From: Gammaproteobacteria bacterium
GTDB lineage: Bacteria > Pseudomonadota > Gammaproteobacteria > SZUA-229
Length of the DNA stretch: 46,386 bases
Direction of reading: 5' to 3'
NCBI GenBank assembly: GCA_015488295.1
Contig: WFOC01000094.1
Coordinates: 1-46,386 of the forward strand
Shown here: positions 8,037 through 17,900 of the stretch, one piece after another
How positions within the stretch are numbered: position 1 is the stretch's first letter
Layout of the letters: each line of letters begins with the position of its first letter
Notes under the pieces: generated by a model
Seen by the model: only the letters and a program-made list of their open reading frames with translations
Told to the model about the DNA's origin: nothing
The model's database searches: none
Made by a program: the position numbers and the translations under genes

Positions 8037-8061
8037 AAACGTGTTTAAATGGCGTTGTCTT

Positions 8062-8089
8062 TTGAAGGGCGGAAATACTACCGTATATG
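8062..8089 (+). promoter_or_regulatory. Candidate fur promoter
   Basis: TTGAAG (8062-8067) and TATATG (8084-8089), each 4 of 6 to consensus with a 16-base spacer, precede the fur ATG by 23 bases. I see no clear 19-bp Fur box in the bamE/fur gap. Confidence 0.35.
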
Positions 8090-8112
8090 ACAACGATAAG
8101 CAGTAGAAATTT

Positions 8113-8526
8113 ATGGAATCAAGTGATTTAAAAAAAGCCGGGCTGAAAGTAACACTGCCACGTATGAAAATTCTGGAGCTGCTGGAAGCGTCCAAAGTAC
8201 GCCATCAGAGCGCAGAAAATATTTACCGTGCCCTGCTTGATGATGGTGAAGAAATCGGGCTGGCAACGGTTTATCGTGTATTGACCCAGTTTGAAGCAGC
8301 AGGGCTGGTTGAGCGCCACCATTTTGAAAGTGGTCAGGCGGTATTTGAATTAAGCGAGAAAGGTCACCACGACCATATCGTCTGTATCGCCTGCGGCAAG
8401 GTTGAAGAGTTTTTTGACGAAATGATCGAAAGTCGCCAGCGTGAAGTTGCTGCTGAGAAAGGTTATGAAGTCACTGATCACAGCCTGACTTTATATGGTC
8501 GTTGCCCGGACTGTCAGAAAAAATAG
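8113..8526 (+). CDS. fur: Ferric uptake regulator Fur
   Basis: Fur is the Fe2+-dependent repressor of iron-acquisition genes. The 137-residue protein has the winged-helix DNA-binding half (LKKAGLKVTLPRMKILELL, then ENIYRALL and GLATVYRVLTQFEAAGLV) and the metal/dimerisation half with HHDHIVC, CIACGKVEEF and the C-terminal CPDC pair. Those His and Cys residues are the expected regulatory and structural metal ligands. ATG 8113 follows GTAGAAATTT without a strong ribosome-binding site. It diverges from bamE. Confidence 0.96.
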   Translation: MESSDLKKAGLKVTLPRMKILELLEASKVRHQSAENIYRALLDDGEEIGLATVYRVLTQFEAAGLVERHHFESGQAVFELSEKGHHDHIVCIACGKVEEFFDEMIESRQREVAAEKGYEVTDHSLTLYGRCPDCQKK

Positions 8527-8661
8527 TTCCGGATCATGTGCTTACATAGCCCACCACCGCTGATCCTGATAGTGTAAAAAATACAGCACATCATTAAATA
8601 ACTATTTGAACTAAACTCGGTACTTGAATATCTAATTTCCACCAATAGATTTCAGTTCCCT

Positions 8662-10845
8662 ATGAAAAAAACGCGTGACTTTAACCAGATAACCAAAGAC
8701 TTCACCATTGATCAGTACCTGCATCAACTGGTGGGTTTTGACGTGGAAGAGGATAGTCTGCTGCGTCACGCCTGCAATATGGTGTGGAATTTACCCACCG
8801 AAGGTTCAATGCCGAACAGCCTGGATGTGGCCTTGCTGCTAAGCGAGCTGGGTTCGGACGAAACCACGCTCATCGTCGCGCTGTTAAGCAGCAATACCTT
8901 AATGCATAGCATGGATGAAAAAGAGATCGAGCGTATTTTCGGCACCAGAATCATGCGGCTGGTGAACAGCGTCATGCAGTTGCATGCGTTTCATGGCGAG
9001 CGTGATGAATCCTCACCGGAGCAGGTCGAGCGTTTACGCCGCATGCTGCTTTCCATGGTCGATGACATTCGTGCAGTATTAATCAAACTGGCTTTTCGTG
9101 TGCAGCGTTTGCGGCAGTTAAAACTTTCACCGCTGAAAGAGCAAAAAGAAATTGCGCAGGAAAGCCTGGATATTTTTGCGCCTATCGCCAATCGTCTCGG
9201 CATCGGTCAGCTGAAATGGGAGCTGGAAGACCTGGCTTTTCGTTACCTCGAACCCGACACTTATAAACGCATTGCCAAAAGTCTGGACGGCAAGATCGAA
9301 GAGCGTGAAGAATTTATCGCGGATGTGGTCGAAAAAATAAAACAGATCGCGAGCAAGGAAGGCATCACCGCAGAGATCTACGGCCGGCCAAAACACATCT
9401 ACAGCATCTGGAAAAAGATGACCTCCAAGCGCCGCAGTTTTGAAGAACTGTTCGACGTGCGTGCGGTGCGCGTGGTGGTTGATAATATCGCCGAATGTTA
9501 TGTCGTGCTGGGCCTGGTGCATGCGCAGTGGCGACACATCAATCACGAGTTTGATGATTACATCGCCAACCCTAAGGAAAACGGTTACCAGTCCTTGCAT
9601 ACAGCTGTGTATGGGCCGCATGGCAAGCCGGTTGAAATTCAGATACGCACTCAGCAGATGCATGAGTTCGCCGAGTTTGGTGTTGCCGCGCACTGGCGTT
9701 ATAAAGAAGCCAACGGCAGTAACAGCAATATTCAGTCGGGTGTTGATTCCTTAAGAAAATTACTTGATGCCTCGCAGAATGCTGATGATGATGAGCTGAT
9801 GGAAAATTTCCGCTCAGAAATGTTTCATGACCGGGTTTATGTGCTGACACCGGAAGGCCGGGTGATTGATTTGCCGGAAGGCGGCACACCACTGGATTTT
9901 GCTTATGCGGTACACACTGAAATTGGCCACCGTTGTCGTGGTGCAAAAGTGAATGGCCGTATTGTTCAGCTAACCTATAAATTGAAAAATGGTGAGCGTG
10001 TAGAAATTCTGACCACCAGAGAAGCTGCGCCCAGACGTGACTGGATGATTTCGCACCTGGGTTTTATCAAAACATCGCGTGCCAGAAACCGTATCCGCAG
10101 CTGGTTCAGGAAACAGGATAAGGAAAAAAACCAGGCTGAAGGCAAGGCGCTGTGTGACCGTGAATTTAAACGCCATGGTTTGAAGCCGGATATTTCTAAA
10201 GTGGTCGAGCACTTCAAACTTGATTCTGTAGAAGAACTTTATATTCATCTGGGACAGGGTGACATCAGCGTTGCGCAGCTGTCTGCCATGTTGTATGAAT
10301 TTGATGAGCAGCAGGAGAAAAAAGACAGCATCCCGTTGCGTGCAACACCACGCCTTAAATCAAATAAAAAACCCAGCGGCAGCATCAATGTTCTGGGTGT
10401 CGGTAACTTGCTGACCAGCATTGCCAACTGCTGTATGCCGGTGCCGCATGATGACATTGTCGGTTTTATTACCAAAGACCGGGGTGTCAGTGTGCATCGC
10501 ACGGACTGTAATAATATTCTTCATCTTAAGGAAAAAGATCAGGCGCGTTTGATTGAAGTTGAATGGGGCGATACCGAAACGCAGAGCTACCCGGTTAATA
10601 TCCTGATTCAGGCAATCGACCGACATGGCCTGTTGAGCGACATTACCAGTACCTTGTCAGACGATAAAGTGAATGTGATTGCAGTCAACACCATGTCGAA
10701 TAAAAAAGAGCAGAGCGCACGCATGGCAGTGACGATTGAAATTCGTGACCTGCAGCAACTGACACGGATCATGGATAAAATTTCGCAATTAAGAAACGTG
10801 CTTGAAGTGACGCGTGGCGCAAATGGTGATACTGCATTGCAGTAA
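8662..10845 (+). CDS. relA: RelA-type (p)ppGpp synthetase
   Basis: RelA makes pppGpp/ppGpp from ATP and GTP or GDP when an uncharged tRNA enters the ribosome. The 727-residue protein has the long RSH layout: a degenerate HD region (about 30-190), synthetase (about 230-385), TGS (about 400-465), a helical/zinc-finger segment with CC in IANCCMPVP, and C-terminal ACT (about 650-725). Two things mark it as RelA rather than SpoT. The hydrolase HDxxED motif is missing (the helix reads RRMLLSMVDDIRAVLIKLA), and the synthetase carries E296-F-D-D, the EXDD motif of synthetase-only RelA, where SpoT has RXKD. A separate SpoT should exist elsewhere in the genome. Confidence 0.95.
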   Translation: MKKTRDFNQITKDFTIDQYLHQLVGFDVEEDSLLRHACNMVWNLPTEGSMPNSLDVALLLSELGSDETTLIVALLSSNTLMHSMDEKEIERIFGTRIMRLVNSVMQLHAFHGERDESSPEQVERLRRMLLSMVDDIRAVLIKLAFRVQRLRQLKLSPLKEQKEIAQESLDIFAPIANRLGIGQLKWELEDLAFRYLEPDTYKRIAKSLDGKIEEREEFIADVVEKIKQIASKEGITAEIYGRPKHIYSIWKKMTSKRRSFEELFDVRAVRVVVDNIAECYVVLGLVHAQWRHINHEFDDYIANPKENGYQSLHTAVYGPHGKPVEIQIRTQQMHEFAEFGVAAHWRYKEANGSNSNIQSGVDSLRKLLDASQNADDDELMENFRSEMFHDRVYVLTPEGRVIDLPEGGTPLDFAYAVHTEIGHRCRGAKVNGRIVQLTYKLKNGERVEILTTREAAPRRDWMISHLGFIKTSRARNRIRSWFRKQDKEKNQAEGKALCDREFKRHGLKPDISKVVEHFKLDSVEELYIHLGQGDISVAQLSAMLYEFDEQQEKKDSIPLRATPRLKSNKKPSGSINVLGVGNLLTSIANCCMPVPHDDIVGFITKDRGVSVHRTDCNNILHLKEKDQARLIEVEWGDTETQSYPVNILIQAIDRHGLLSDITSTLSDDKVNVIAVNTMSNKKEQSARMAVTIEIRDLQQLTRIMDKISQLRNVLEVTRGANGDTALQ

Positions 10846-10851
10846 AATAAA

Positions 10852-11058
10852 ATGGCATCGACATCAGTATTAATCTGGGGAATGGTGTTTAGTTCGATTG
10901 GCCTCGGCTTTTTTCTGTATGGAAAAAAACAAAAAGTCATCGTGCCGCTGCTGGTCGGTATTTCGCTGTTGATCTTTCCTTATTTCATTACTGACATTAC
11001 CCTGCTGGTAATCGTTGGTGCCATACTGGTGGTGTTGCCGTATTTTGTCAGAATCTGA
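10852..11058 (+). CDS. Small hydrophobic membrane protein
   Basis: This 68-residue protein is almost wholly hydrophobic. Its likely segments are residues 5-23, then a basic turn (YGKKQKV), then 30-47 and 50-65. It starts 6 bases after the relA stop, so it probably shares the relA transcript, but no good ribosome-binding site is visible. I do not recognise a named family and assign no function. A GCCGG/CCGGC hairpin lies just after it (about 11061-11081), in the gap before mlaA on the opposite strand. Confidence 0.65.
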   Translation: MASTSVLIWGMVFSSIGLGFFLYGKKQKVIVPLLVGISLLIFPYFITDITLLVIVGAILVVLPYFVRI

Positions 11059-11092
11059 CGGCCGGCCAGATCTTTACCGGCAGGTGTAATTT

Positions 11093-11968
11093 TTACTGCG
11101 CAATATCTGGCTGTGCAGAAGGTTCTGTTTGTATGTCCATCAAATCTATATTACTTTTCATGCTTTCTTCATGAAGCAAATCGCCGCCCAGAACATTGTC
11201 TTTTGTCAGCTCTTCATCCTTGAATAAATCATCATCATCAAACAGCTCGTCTTCCGAAAACTCATCCGGCGGGTGACCGTCGTAGATTAAAAACTGTCTG
11301 CGTTGCTGCCATGCATCACGCACAAAAGCGTACTTGTCCGGCACCGTCTCATCCAGCACGTTGCTGGCTTTTATCAGACCGGCGCGGATGTCGATATATT
11401 TGATGCTCAGGGTGGCCAGACTCTGGTTTAAAGTCTGGCGTTTGAAGATCGGGTCGAAATAAGTCCAGTCGGCGGCCAGGCCGGCGCTGTCCCGAACAGA
11501 CAGTGAACCAAGGAATGGCAGTACCAGGTAAGGGCCGCTTGGCACGCCCCAGACTGCCAGCGTCTGGCCGAAGTCTTCATTATGTTTGTGCAGCCCCATC
11601 TCGGTGGCAACATCAAACAGGCCAAGCAAACCGAAAGTGGTGTTGAAAACAAAACGCGCCGAAGTGGCACCGGCGGCAGAAAATTTAAACTGCAGCAGCT
11701 GGTTGAAGAATACGACGATGTCATCGATGTTGCTGAAAAAGTTACTCACGCCTTTGCTGGCAAAACTGGGCATGACAAAGTTGTAAGTTTCAGCAGCGGG
11801 TTTAAGCGCGTATTTATCAACCTGTTCGTTGAAGCTGAACATGCTGCGGTTAAAGCTTTCAAACGGGTCGTCAGGATTTGGCGGGCCGTCGAGTGTTGCA
11901 CAGCCACTGCTGAACAGGCTGGCAAGCAGCAGGATGCAATAGCGTAAAAATTTATTATTATATTTCAC
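11093..11968 (-). CDS. mlaA: MlaA (VacJ) outer-membrane phospholipid-removal lipoprotein
   Basis: MlaA extracts mislocalised phospholipids from the outer leaflet of the outer membrane and hands them to MlaC for return by MlaFEDB. The 291-residue product has a lipoprotein signal (lipobox SSGC) followed by the family opening DPFESFNRSMFSFNEQVDKYALKP. Other blocks are FFSNIDDIVVFFNQLLQ, ARFVFNTTFGLLGLFDVATEMGL and DFGQTLAVWGVPSGPYLVLPFLG. The C-terminus beyond about residue 245 is acidic and low-complexity (DDDDLFKDEEL) and looks lineage-specific. It lies 18 bases after lpxB on the same strand, so the two probably form an envelope operon. No mlaBCDEF genes are in the window. Confidence 0.95.
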   Translation of the reverse strand: MKYNNKFLRYCILLLASLFSSGCATLDGPPNPDDPFESFNRSMFSFNEQVDKYALKPAAETYNFVMPSFASKGVSNFFSNIDDIVVFFNQLLQFKFSAAGATSARFVFNTTFGLLGLFDVATEMGLHKHNEDFGQTLAVWGVPSGPYLVLPFLGSLSVRDSAGLAADWTYFDPIFKRQTLNQSLATLSIKYIDIRAGLIKASNVLDETVPDKYAFVRDAWQQRRQFLIYDGHPPDEFSEDELFDDDDLFKDEELTKDNVLGGDLLHEESMKSNIDLMDIQTEPSAQPDIAQ

Positions 11969-11986
11969 AGAAGAGTAATGCTGGTT

Positions 11987-13159
11987 TTATATTTTGTTGT
12001 GTAACATGTTCCATGCCAGCTGTGCGACATTTTTTGAACCATTGCCATCGCCCAGCTGTTGCCGTATTAAGGATAGTTCATGTTGCATGGAATCGTAATA
12101 ATTTTTATCGTTGAGCAGACGCAATGCCTCTTCGGCAATCAAACCGGGCTTTGCATCGTTCTGTAAGAACTCTTTGACAATTTCTTTCCCTGGTATGATG
12201 TTTACCAGGCCAATATGTTCCAGACTGACCAGTTTTTTTCCAATATAAAAAGTGATCGCCGAGGTTTTGTAAACGATCACCATCGGTATTTCCAGCAGAC
12301 CCAGTTCCAGCGTTGCGGTGCCTGATGCGGTGAGCACCACATCGCAGGATTGTGCGACATCATAAAACCGGTTTTCGATAACGTTGACGGACAATAATTT
12401 TAAAGCAGTTTCGAACGGCGCAAGGTTTTCGGCGCTGATGGTGTTGGCGACCGGCAGCACAAACTGGATGTCGGCTTTATTTTCCTGTGCCCGCTGAATC
12501 AGTTTTGCCGATTCCAGCAGGATGGGCAGGATGTTGGCGATCTCACCGCCACGACTGCCGGGGAACAGGCCGATGGTGGTCTTGTCCGGAAGCTGTAACT
12601 GTTCGCGTGCCTGTTGTTTTGTTTTATCCCTGACCACTTCATCGGTCAGCGGGTGGCCGGTGAAGGTGACCGGCACATTGGCATCATCGTATAATACTTT
12701 TTCGAACGGCATGATCACCGCCATGTGATCGACGATTTTGCCCATTTTATACACGCGTTTAGGTCGCCACGCCCATACCTGCGGGCCGATGTAAAACAGC
12801 ACTTTCACGCCGATGCTTTTGGCGAAGGCGGCGAGGCGCTGGTTGAATTCCTGGTAGTCCACCAGGATCAGCAGATCCGGTGGCTGGTGCTCGATGTCCT
12901 GTTTTAATTTATTGAGTTCGGCCTTGATCAGGTTGTATTTCATCAGTACTTCGACGAAACCGACCACCGCGATTTCAGCCATGTCGATAAAAACATCAAC
13001 CCCGGCTTCACGCAGGTGGTCGCCGCCCATGCCGCGAAACTGAATTGAATCATCAAGTTTTTTCAGCTCGTTGACCAGCCGTGCGGCGTGCGCATCACCC
13101 GATGCCTCGCCAGCGACGATGACGATGTTTGTTTTTTTCTGCTGGCTTTGCTCGGACAT
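11987..13159 (-). CDS. lpxB: Lipid-A-disaccharide synthase
   Basis: LpxB joins UDP-2,3-diacylglucosamine to lipid X to make the lipid A disaccharide at the cytoplasmic face of the inner membrane. The 390-residue protein shows the GT19 features: N-terminal AGEASGDAHAARLV, FRGMGGDHLREAGV, YIGPQVWAWRPKR, LFPGSRGGEI and the donor-site ASGTATLELGL. In many gammaproteobacteria the order is lpxA-lpxB-rnhB-dnaE on one strand. Here lpxB faces away from rnhB, is paired with mlaA, and lpxA is absent, so the locus has been rearranged. Confidence 0.96.
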   Translation of the reverse strand: MSEQSQQKKTNIVIVAGEASGDAHAARLVNELKKLDDSIQFRGMGGDHLREAGVDVFIDMAEIAVVGFVEVLMKYNLIKAELNKLKQDIEHQPPDLLILVDYQEFNQRLAAFAKSIGVKVLFYIGPQVWAWRPKRVYKMGKIVDHMAVIMPFEKVLYDDANVPVTFTGHPLTDEVVRDKTKQQAREQLQLPDKTTIGLFPGSRGGEIANILPILLESAKLIQRAQENKADIQFVLPVANTISAENLAPFETALKLLSVNVIENRFYDVAQSCDVVLTASGTATLELGLLEIPMVIVYKTSAITFYIGKKLVSLEHIGLVNIIPGKEIVKEFLQNDAKPGLIAEEALRLLNDKNYYDSMQHELSLIRQQLGDGNGSKNVAQLAWNMLHNKI

Positions 13160-13249
13160 TAAGTATTTTAAGGAAAATGTTTTTTGTTATTATACGGCCA
13201 CGTTGCTGGACTTTGAGCAGCACCGAATCTGGAAAAGCATAATACAATA

Positions 13250-13858
13250 ATGAAAATAACATTGCAGGATGAATTGCCCGTCATCGACGGCTTGCTGGCG
13301 GGCACCGACGAAGCCGGGCGCGGGCCGCTGGCGGGTAACGTGGTGGCAGCAGCTGTCATATTAGATCCAGAGCAGAACATTGCCGGGCTGGATGACTCAA
13401 AAAAACTCAGCGAAAAAAAGCGTGATCTGCTCGCTGTTGAGATCAAACAAAAAGCACTGGCGTGGGCGGTGGTCAGCATCTCGCCGCAGCAGATCGATGA
13501 GATGAATATTCTGCAAGCGTCCCTGTTCGCCATGAAAACCGCGGCGGAAAAATTGCAGGTAAAACCCGATCACGTGTTTGTCGATGGCAATAAAATTCTG
13601 CCCGACTGTTTCTGCGCCAACACCGCCATCATCAAAGGCGATTCACGTGTCGCCGAGATAAGCGCTGCGTCCATCCTGGCGAAAGTGGAACGCGACGCGC
13701 AGATGCTGGAATTGCATCAACAATACCCGGCCTACGGTTTTGACAAACACAAGGGATACCCGACCAAAGCACACCGTGAAATTCTCAGGCAGATCGGCCC
13801 CTGTCCGGAACACCGCCGCAGCTACGCACCGGTACGCGATGCTATACTGAACGCCTGA
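13250..13858 (+). CDS. rnhB: Ribonuclease HII
   Basis: RNase HII nicks at single ribonucleotides in DNA and starts ribonucleotide excision repair. The 202-residue protein has the family's first acidic motif [34 protein letters not shown] and the block [15 protein letters not shown] carrying a catalytic Asp. ATG 13250 gives the expected N-terminus. Its TGA overlaps the ATG of the next gene by one base (TGATG), implying translational coupling with the 14-residue-repeat protein, which lies between rnhB and dnaE. Confidence 0.96.
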   Translation: MKITLQDELPVIDGLLAGTDEAGRGPLAGNVVAAAVILDPEQNIAGLDDSKKLSEKKRDLLAVEIKQKALAWAVVSISPQQIDEMNILQASLFAMKTAAEKLQVKPDHVFVDGNKILPDCFCANTAIIKGDSRVAEISAASILAKVERDAQMLELHQQYPAYGFDKHKGYPTKAHREILRQIGPCPEHRRSYAPVRDAILNA

Positions 13859-14790
13859 TGAAGGATTCGCCGAAACAATTTGCCACGGTTTTATTGTCGC
13901 TTTCATTATTCGCACTGGCCGGTGCCATTGTTTATTTTACCTATGAGATGGCGAGCGTCAGCAAACAGATTCCTGATATCCTGGTGCGCATCGACAATAC
14001 CACTGAAAAGATCGAACCGATTATCGACGAAGTCAGTGAGATCGTTGACCTGGTGCCGCCCATTCTGAAAGAAGTTGAAGCCACCCGCAAACTGATTCCG
14101 CCCATCCTGAAAGAAGTCGAACAAACGCGAAAAATGATTCCGCCGATTCTCGATGAAGTGGCGCAAACGCGGCAGCAGATTCCTGTGGTGTTAAAAGAGT
14201 CTGAAGCCATCCGGGGCGATCTGCCAGCGGTGCTTGTCAGTGTTGATAAAGCATCTGCTGCAGTAACGGATGTGGCGCAACAGGTCGAGAAAACACGGCC
14301 GCTGATTCCCAAAGTGATCAAGGAAGTTGAAACCACCCGTGAGTCGATTCCGGGCATGATGGATCGCGCCGATGTGCTCATCGAGAAGGCCCGGGTCGCC
14401 GGCAAGGAAGCCAGCCAGGGCGCGGTCACCGGTTTCTTCAAGGGCATCATTCTGGCACCGTTTGCACTGGTGGGTGATGCCGGGAAATCCATTATCGGTC
14501 TGTCTGAAACCGAAGCGAAACAGCTTGATGAAACCGACTTTGATCTTGTCGAGCAGGTGGTTCTTGAGCTGCTGAATACCGGTGTCAAGGGTGAGCAGCG
14601 GCAATGGGAAAATTCGGGCAATAATACGCATGGCGTGGTCAGCCTGATTAACATCTATGAGAAAGATGATTTTTCCGGAATTGAATGTCGAACCCTGGAG
14701 CTCAAGCTGTACAAAAATGACGAAGAAATGCAGGATGCGAACCGCGCATTCTGTAAAGATGATGAGGGCAAATGGGATTTTGCCGAGTAA
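13858..14790 (+). CDS. Membrane-anchored protein with ten 14-residue repeats and a C-terminal surface-antigen-like domain
   Basis: I do not recognise a named family for the whole 310-residue protein. Residues 8-29 form a signal anchor. Residues 38-177 are ten uninterrupted repeats of exactly 14 residues, consensus IPPILKEVEQTRKx, with Ile/Leu-Pro opening each unit; this gives regular helices broken by proline, probably a periplasmic rod. Residues about 182-214 are glycine-rich and hydrophobic (GAVTGFFKGIILAPFALVG), like a glycine zipper. Residues about 228-307 (QRQWENSGN, ECRTLELKLY, FCKDDEGKWDF) resemble the C-terminal domain of the Rickettsia 17-kDa surface antigen group; this is inference from motif shape. 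It is coupled to rnhB by TGATG. Neighbouring mlaA and lpxB are suggestive only. Superficially it could also be mis-annotated as a chemoreceptor. Confidence 0.8.
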   Translation: MKDSPKQFATVLLSLSLFALAGAIVYFTYEMASVSKQIPDILVRIDNTTEKIEPIIDEVSEIVDLVPPILKEVEATRKLIPPILKEVEQTRKMIPPILDEVAQTRQQIPVVLKESEAIRGDLPAVLVSVDKASAAVTDVAQQVEKTRPLIPKVIKEVETTRESIPGMMDRADVLIEKARVAGKEASQGAVTGFFKGIILAPFALVGDAGKSIIGLSETEAKQLDETDFDLVEQVVLELLNTGVKGEQRQWENSGNNTHGVVSLINIYEKDDFSGIECRTLELKLYKNDEEMQDANRAFCKDDEGKWDFAE

Positions 14791-14900
14791 AGTCATTCAG
14801 CAAAACTTCGCATAAAATATTCCGCATCGGCGAGACTTAAGTGCTGTTTAGCCAGGCCTGATTTGCTACACTATTGCCTCATCCAATTCGAGGTAAATTT

Positions 14901-17900
14901 GTGACAGCCCAACCCAGTTTCATCCACCTGCGAGTCCACACGGAATACTCTCTGGTCGATGGTGTGGTGCGCGTTAAACCTTTGATGCAGGCGCTGGCCG
15001 CGGACGAAATGCCGGCGGTGGCGCTGACCGACCAGAGCAACCTGTTTGCCATGGTCAAGTTTACCCGCGCTGCGCTTGGCGCTGGTATCAAGCCGTTGAT
15101 TGGTGTCGATGCGCTGGTGCGTTACGGCGATGATCAGGAAGCGCCGTTTCAGATGGTGCTGCTGGCGCAGAACAAAACCGGCTACCTCAATCTTTCCCAG
15201 CTTATTTCCCGCAGTTATCTCGAAGGCCAGCACCGTGGCGTGCCCATTATTCAGGCGGAGTGGATCGAGTCACACGCTGAAGGCATCATCGCCCTGTCCG
15301 GTGGCCGTCAGGGTGACATCGGCCGTGCTCTGCTGGCCGGGCAGGGCGCGCTGGCGGAAAAACGTCTGCACAACTGGACTGCCTGCTTCAAAGACCGTTT
15401 TTATATCGAACTGCAGCGCACCGGCCGTGAAAATGAAGAAGCCTACATCGCCGAAGCGGTGGAACTGGCCATCGCCAACGACGTACCGGTGGTGGCGACC
15501 AACGATGTGCGTTTTCTTAAAAGCGATGAGTTCGACGCGCACGAGACCCGCGTCTGCATCCACGATGGCCGCACCCTGGACGACCCGCGCCGGCCGAAAA
15601 ATTACAGTGAGCAGCAATATCTGCGCAGCGCGGCCGAGATGCAGGAACTGTTCTCCGATATTCCTGAAGCGCTGGCCAACACGGTCGAAATCGCCCGGCG
15701 CTGTAACCTGGAAATCGAACTGGGCAAAAGCTATCTGCCGCAGTTCCCGATTCCCGAAGGCGAGACCGAAGCAAGTTATTTCTGCCGGGTATCAAAAGAA
15801 GGTCTGGAACAACGCCTGAAAGTGCTGCTGGACGAAACTGCTGAAGATTATGCGGAGAAGCGCAAACCTTATGATGAGCGTTTGCAGATCGAGCTGGACG
15901 TGATCAACAACATGGGCTTCCCCGGTTACTTCCTGATCGTGGCCGACTTTATCCAGTGGTCAAAAGACAACGGCATTCCGGTCGGCCCCGGTCGTGGTTC
16001 GGGCGCGGGTTCGCTGGTGGCCTACGCGCTGAAAATTACCGATCTCGATCCGCTGCAATTCGACCTGCTGTTCGAACGTTTCCTCAACCCGGAACGTGTC
16101 TCACTGCCGGATTTTGACATTGATTTCTGCATGGATGGCCGTGACCGGGTAATTGATTACGTGGCGCGAAAATACGGTCGCGATAGTGTTTCGCAGATTA
16201 TCACCTACGGCACCATGGCAGCAAAAGCGGTGGTGCGCGATGTTGGCCGGGTGATGGGCCAGCCCTACGGTTTTGTTGACCGGCTGGCGAAAATGATTCC
16301 GTTCGAGATCGGCATGACGCTGACCAAAGCGCTGGAAGAATCCGAAGATTTAAAAAACGCCTACGAAAACGAAGAAGAAGTTACCATGTTGCTGGACATG
16401 GCGCTGTCGCTGGAAGGTCTGGCGCGTAACGCCGGTAAACACGCCGGTGGCGTCGTTATCTCGCCCACTGTGCTCACCGATTTCAGCCCGCTGTACTGTG
16501 AGGAAGGCGGTGCCAGTGTGGTTACCCAGTTCGACAAGGATGATGTCGAAGCCGTTGGCCTGGTCAAGTTCGATTTTCTCGGCCTGCGCACGCTGACCAT
16601 CATCGACTGGGCGGTGAAACACGTTAATCGCCGCCGTGAAATTACCGGCGAAGCGGCGCTGGAAATCGAACACCTGCCGCTGGATGATCAGGATACCTTC
16701 AAGCTGTTGCAGGCCGCCAATACCACCGCCGTATTCCAGCTGGAATCCCGCGGCATGAAAGATCTGATCACGCGTTTGCGGCCGGACAGTTTTGAAGACA
16801 TCGTCGCGCTGGTGGCGTTGTTCCGGCCGGGGCCGTTGCAGTCGGGCATGGTTGATGACTTCATCAACCGCAAACACGGCCGCGCCGAAGTGGATTATTT
16901 TCATCCCGATCTGGAGCAGGTGTTAACACCGACTTACGGTGTCATTCTGTATCAGGAGCAGGTGATGCAGATCGCGCAGGTGCTGGCGAATTACACGCTG
17001 GGCGGTGCGGACATGTTGCGCCGCGCCATGGGCAAGAAAAAAGCCGAGGTCATGGCCGAGCAGCGTGAGTTGTTTATGAAAGGAGCGGTGGCGCGCGATG
17101 TCGATGCCAAACTTGCCACCCATATTTTCGACCTGATGGAAAAATTCGCCGGCTACGGTTTTAACAAATCGCACTCCGCGGCTTATGCTTTGCTGTCCTA
17201 CCAGACCGCGTGGTTAAAGGCGCATTACCCGGCCGAATTCATGGCAGCGGTTTTATCGGCGGACATGGACAACACCGACAAGGTGGTCGGCCTGATCGAA
17301 GACTGTCACGAGCAGGGCGTAAAAGTGCTGCCGCCGGACATCAATCATTCCATCTACCAGTTCAGTGTGCCGGATGAAAAATCAGTGCTGTACGGCCTGG
17401 GTGCGTTGAAAGGTGTTGGTGAAGCCGCGCTCGATGGCATCATCGCCGAGCGCGAAGCCAACGGCAAGTTTACCGACCTGTATGATTTCTGCCGGCGCAG
17501 CGATACCCGCAAGGTCAATCGCCGGGTGATGGAAGCGCTGATCAAATCCGGTGCCATGGATGCGCTGGGGCCGAACCGCGCCAGCCTGATCGCCAGCCTG
17601 AGCAACGCGGTGCAGCTGGCCGAGCAGAATCAGAAAAATGCCAGCGTCGGTCAGGACGATATGTTCGGTTCCTTCGAAGAGCCGGACGCGCATGCCAATG
17701 TACACATCGTTGAAGTCGAGGACTGGGATGACGAGACCCGGCTGTCGAACGAAAAAGAAACACTGGGCCTGTATTTAACCGGCCACCCGATCTCGCGTTA
17801 CGAAAAAGAACTACGCCGTTTTACCGAATGCCGTTTCTCCAAAGTGCCGGATCTGGTGCCGGAGAGCGAGCGTGCTGGCCAGGCAGGCGGCGGCTATAGT

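Noticed and set aside
8037-8195. N-terminal extension of BamE to 8195
   Set aside because: It would overlap the start of fur on the other strand and place the lipoprotein signal in the middle of the protein.
9127-9693. Open frame of 188 codons antisense to relA
   Set aside because: It lies entirely inside the RelA synthetase coding sequence and has no recognisable domain.
11061-11081. Intrinsic terminator after the 68-residue gene
   Set aside because: The GCCGG/CCGGC stem is only 5 bp and lacks an immediate T-run.
13941-14654. Open frame of 237 codons on the minus strand opposite the repeat protein
   Set aside because: It is produced by the 42-nt periodicity of the plus-strand repeats and is Ser/Thr-rich without any family motif; the plus-strand frame has an anchor, coupling to rnhB and regular repeats.
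15100-15819. Open frame of 239 codons in another plus frame within dnaE
   Set aside because: Composition is rich in Arg, Trp and Ser, with no motif, and it lies wholly inside the conserved dnaE PHP region.
16350-16904. Open frame of 184 codons antisense to dnaE
   Set aside because: It is a mirror of dnaE codon usage and shows no start context or family pattern.
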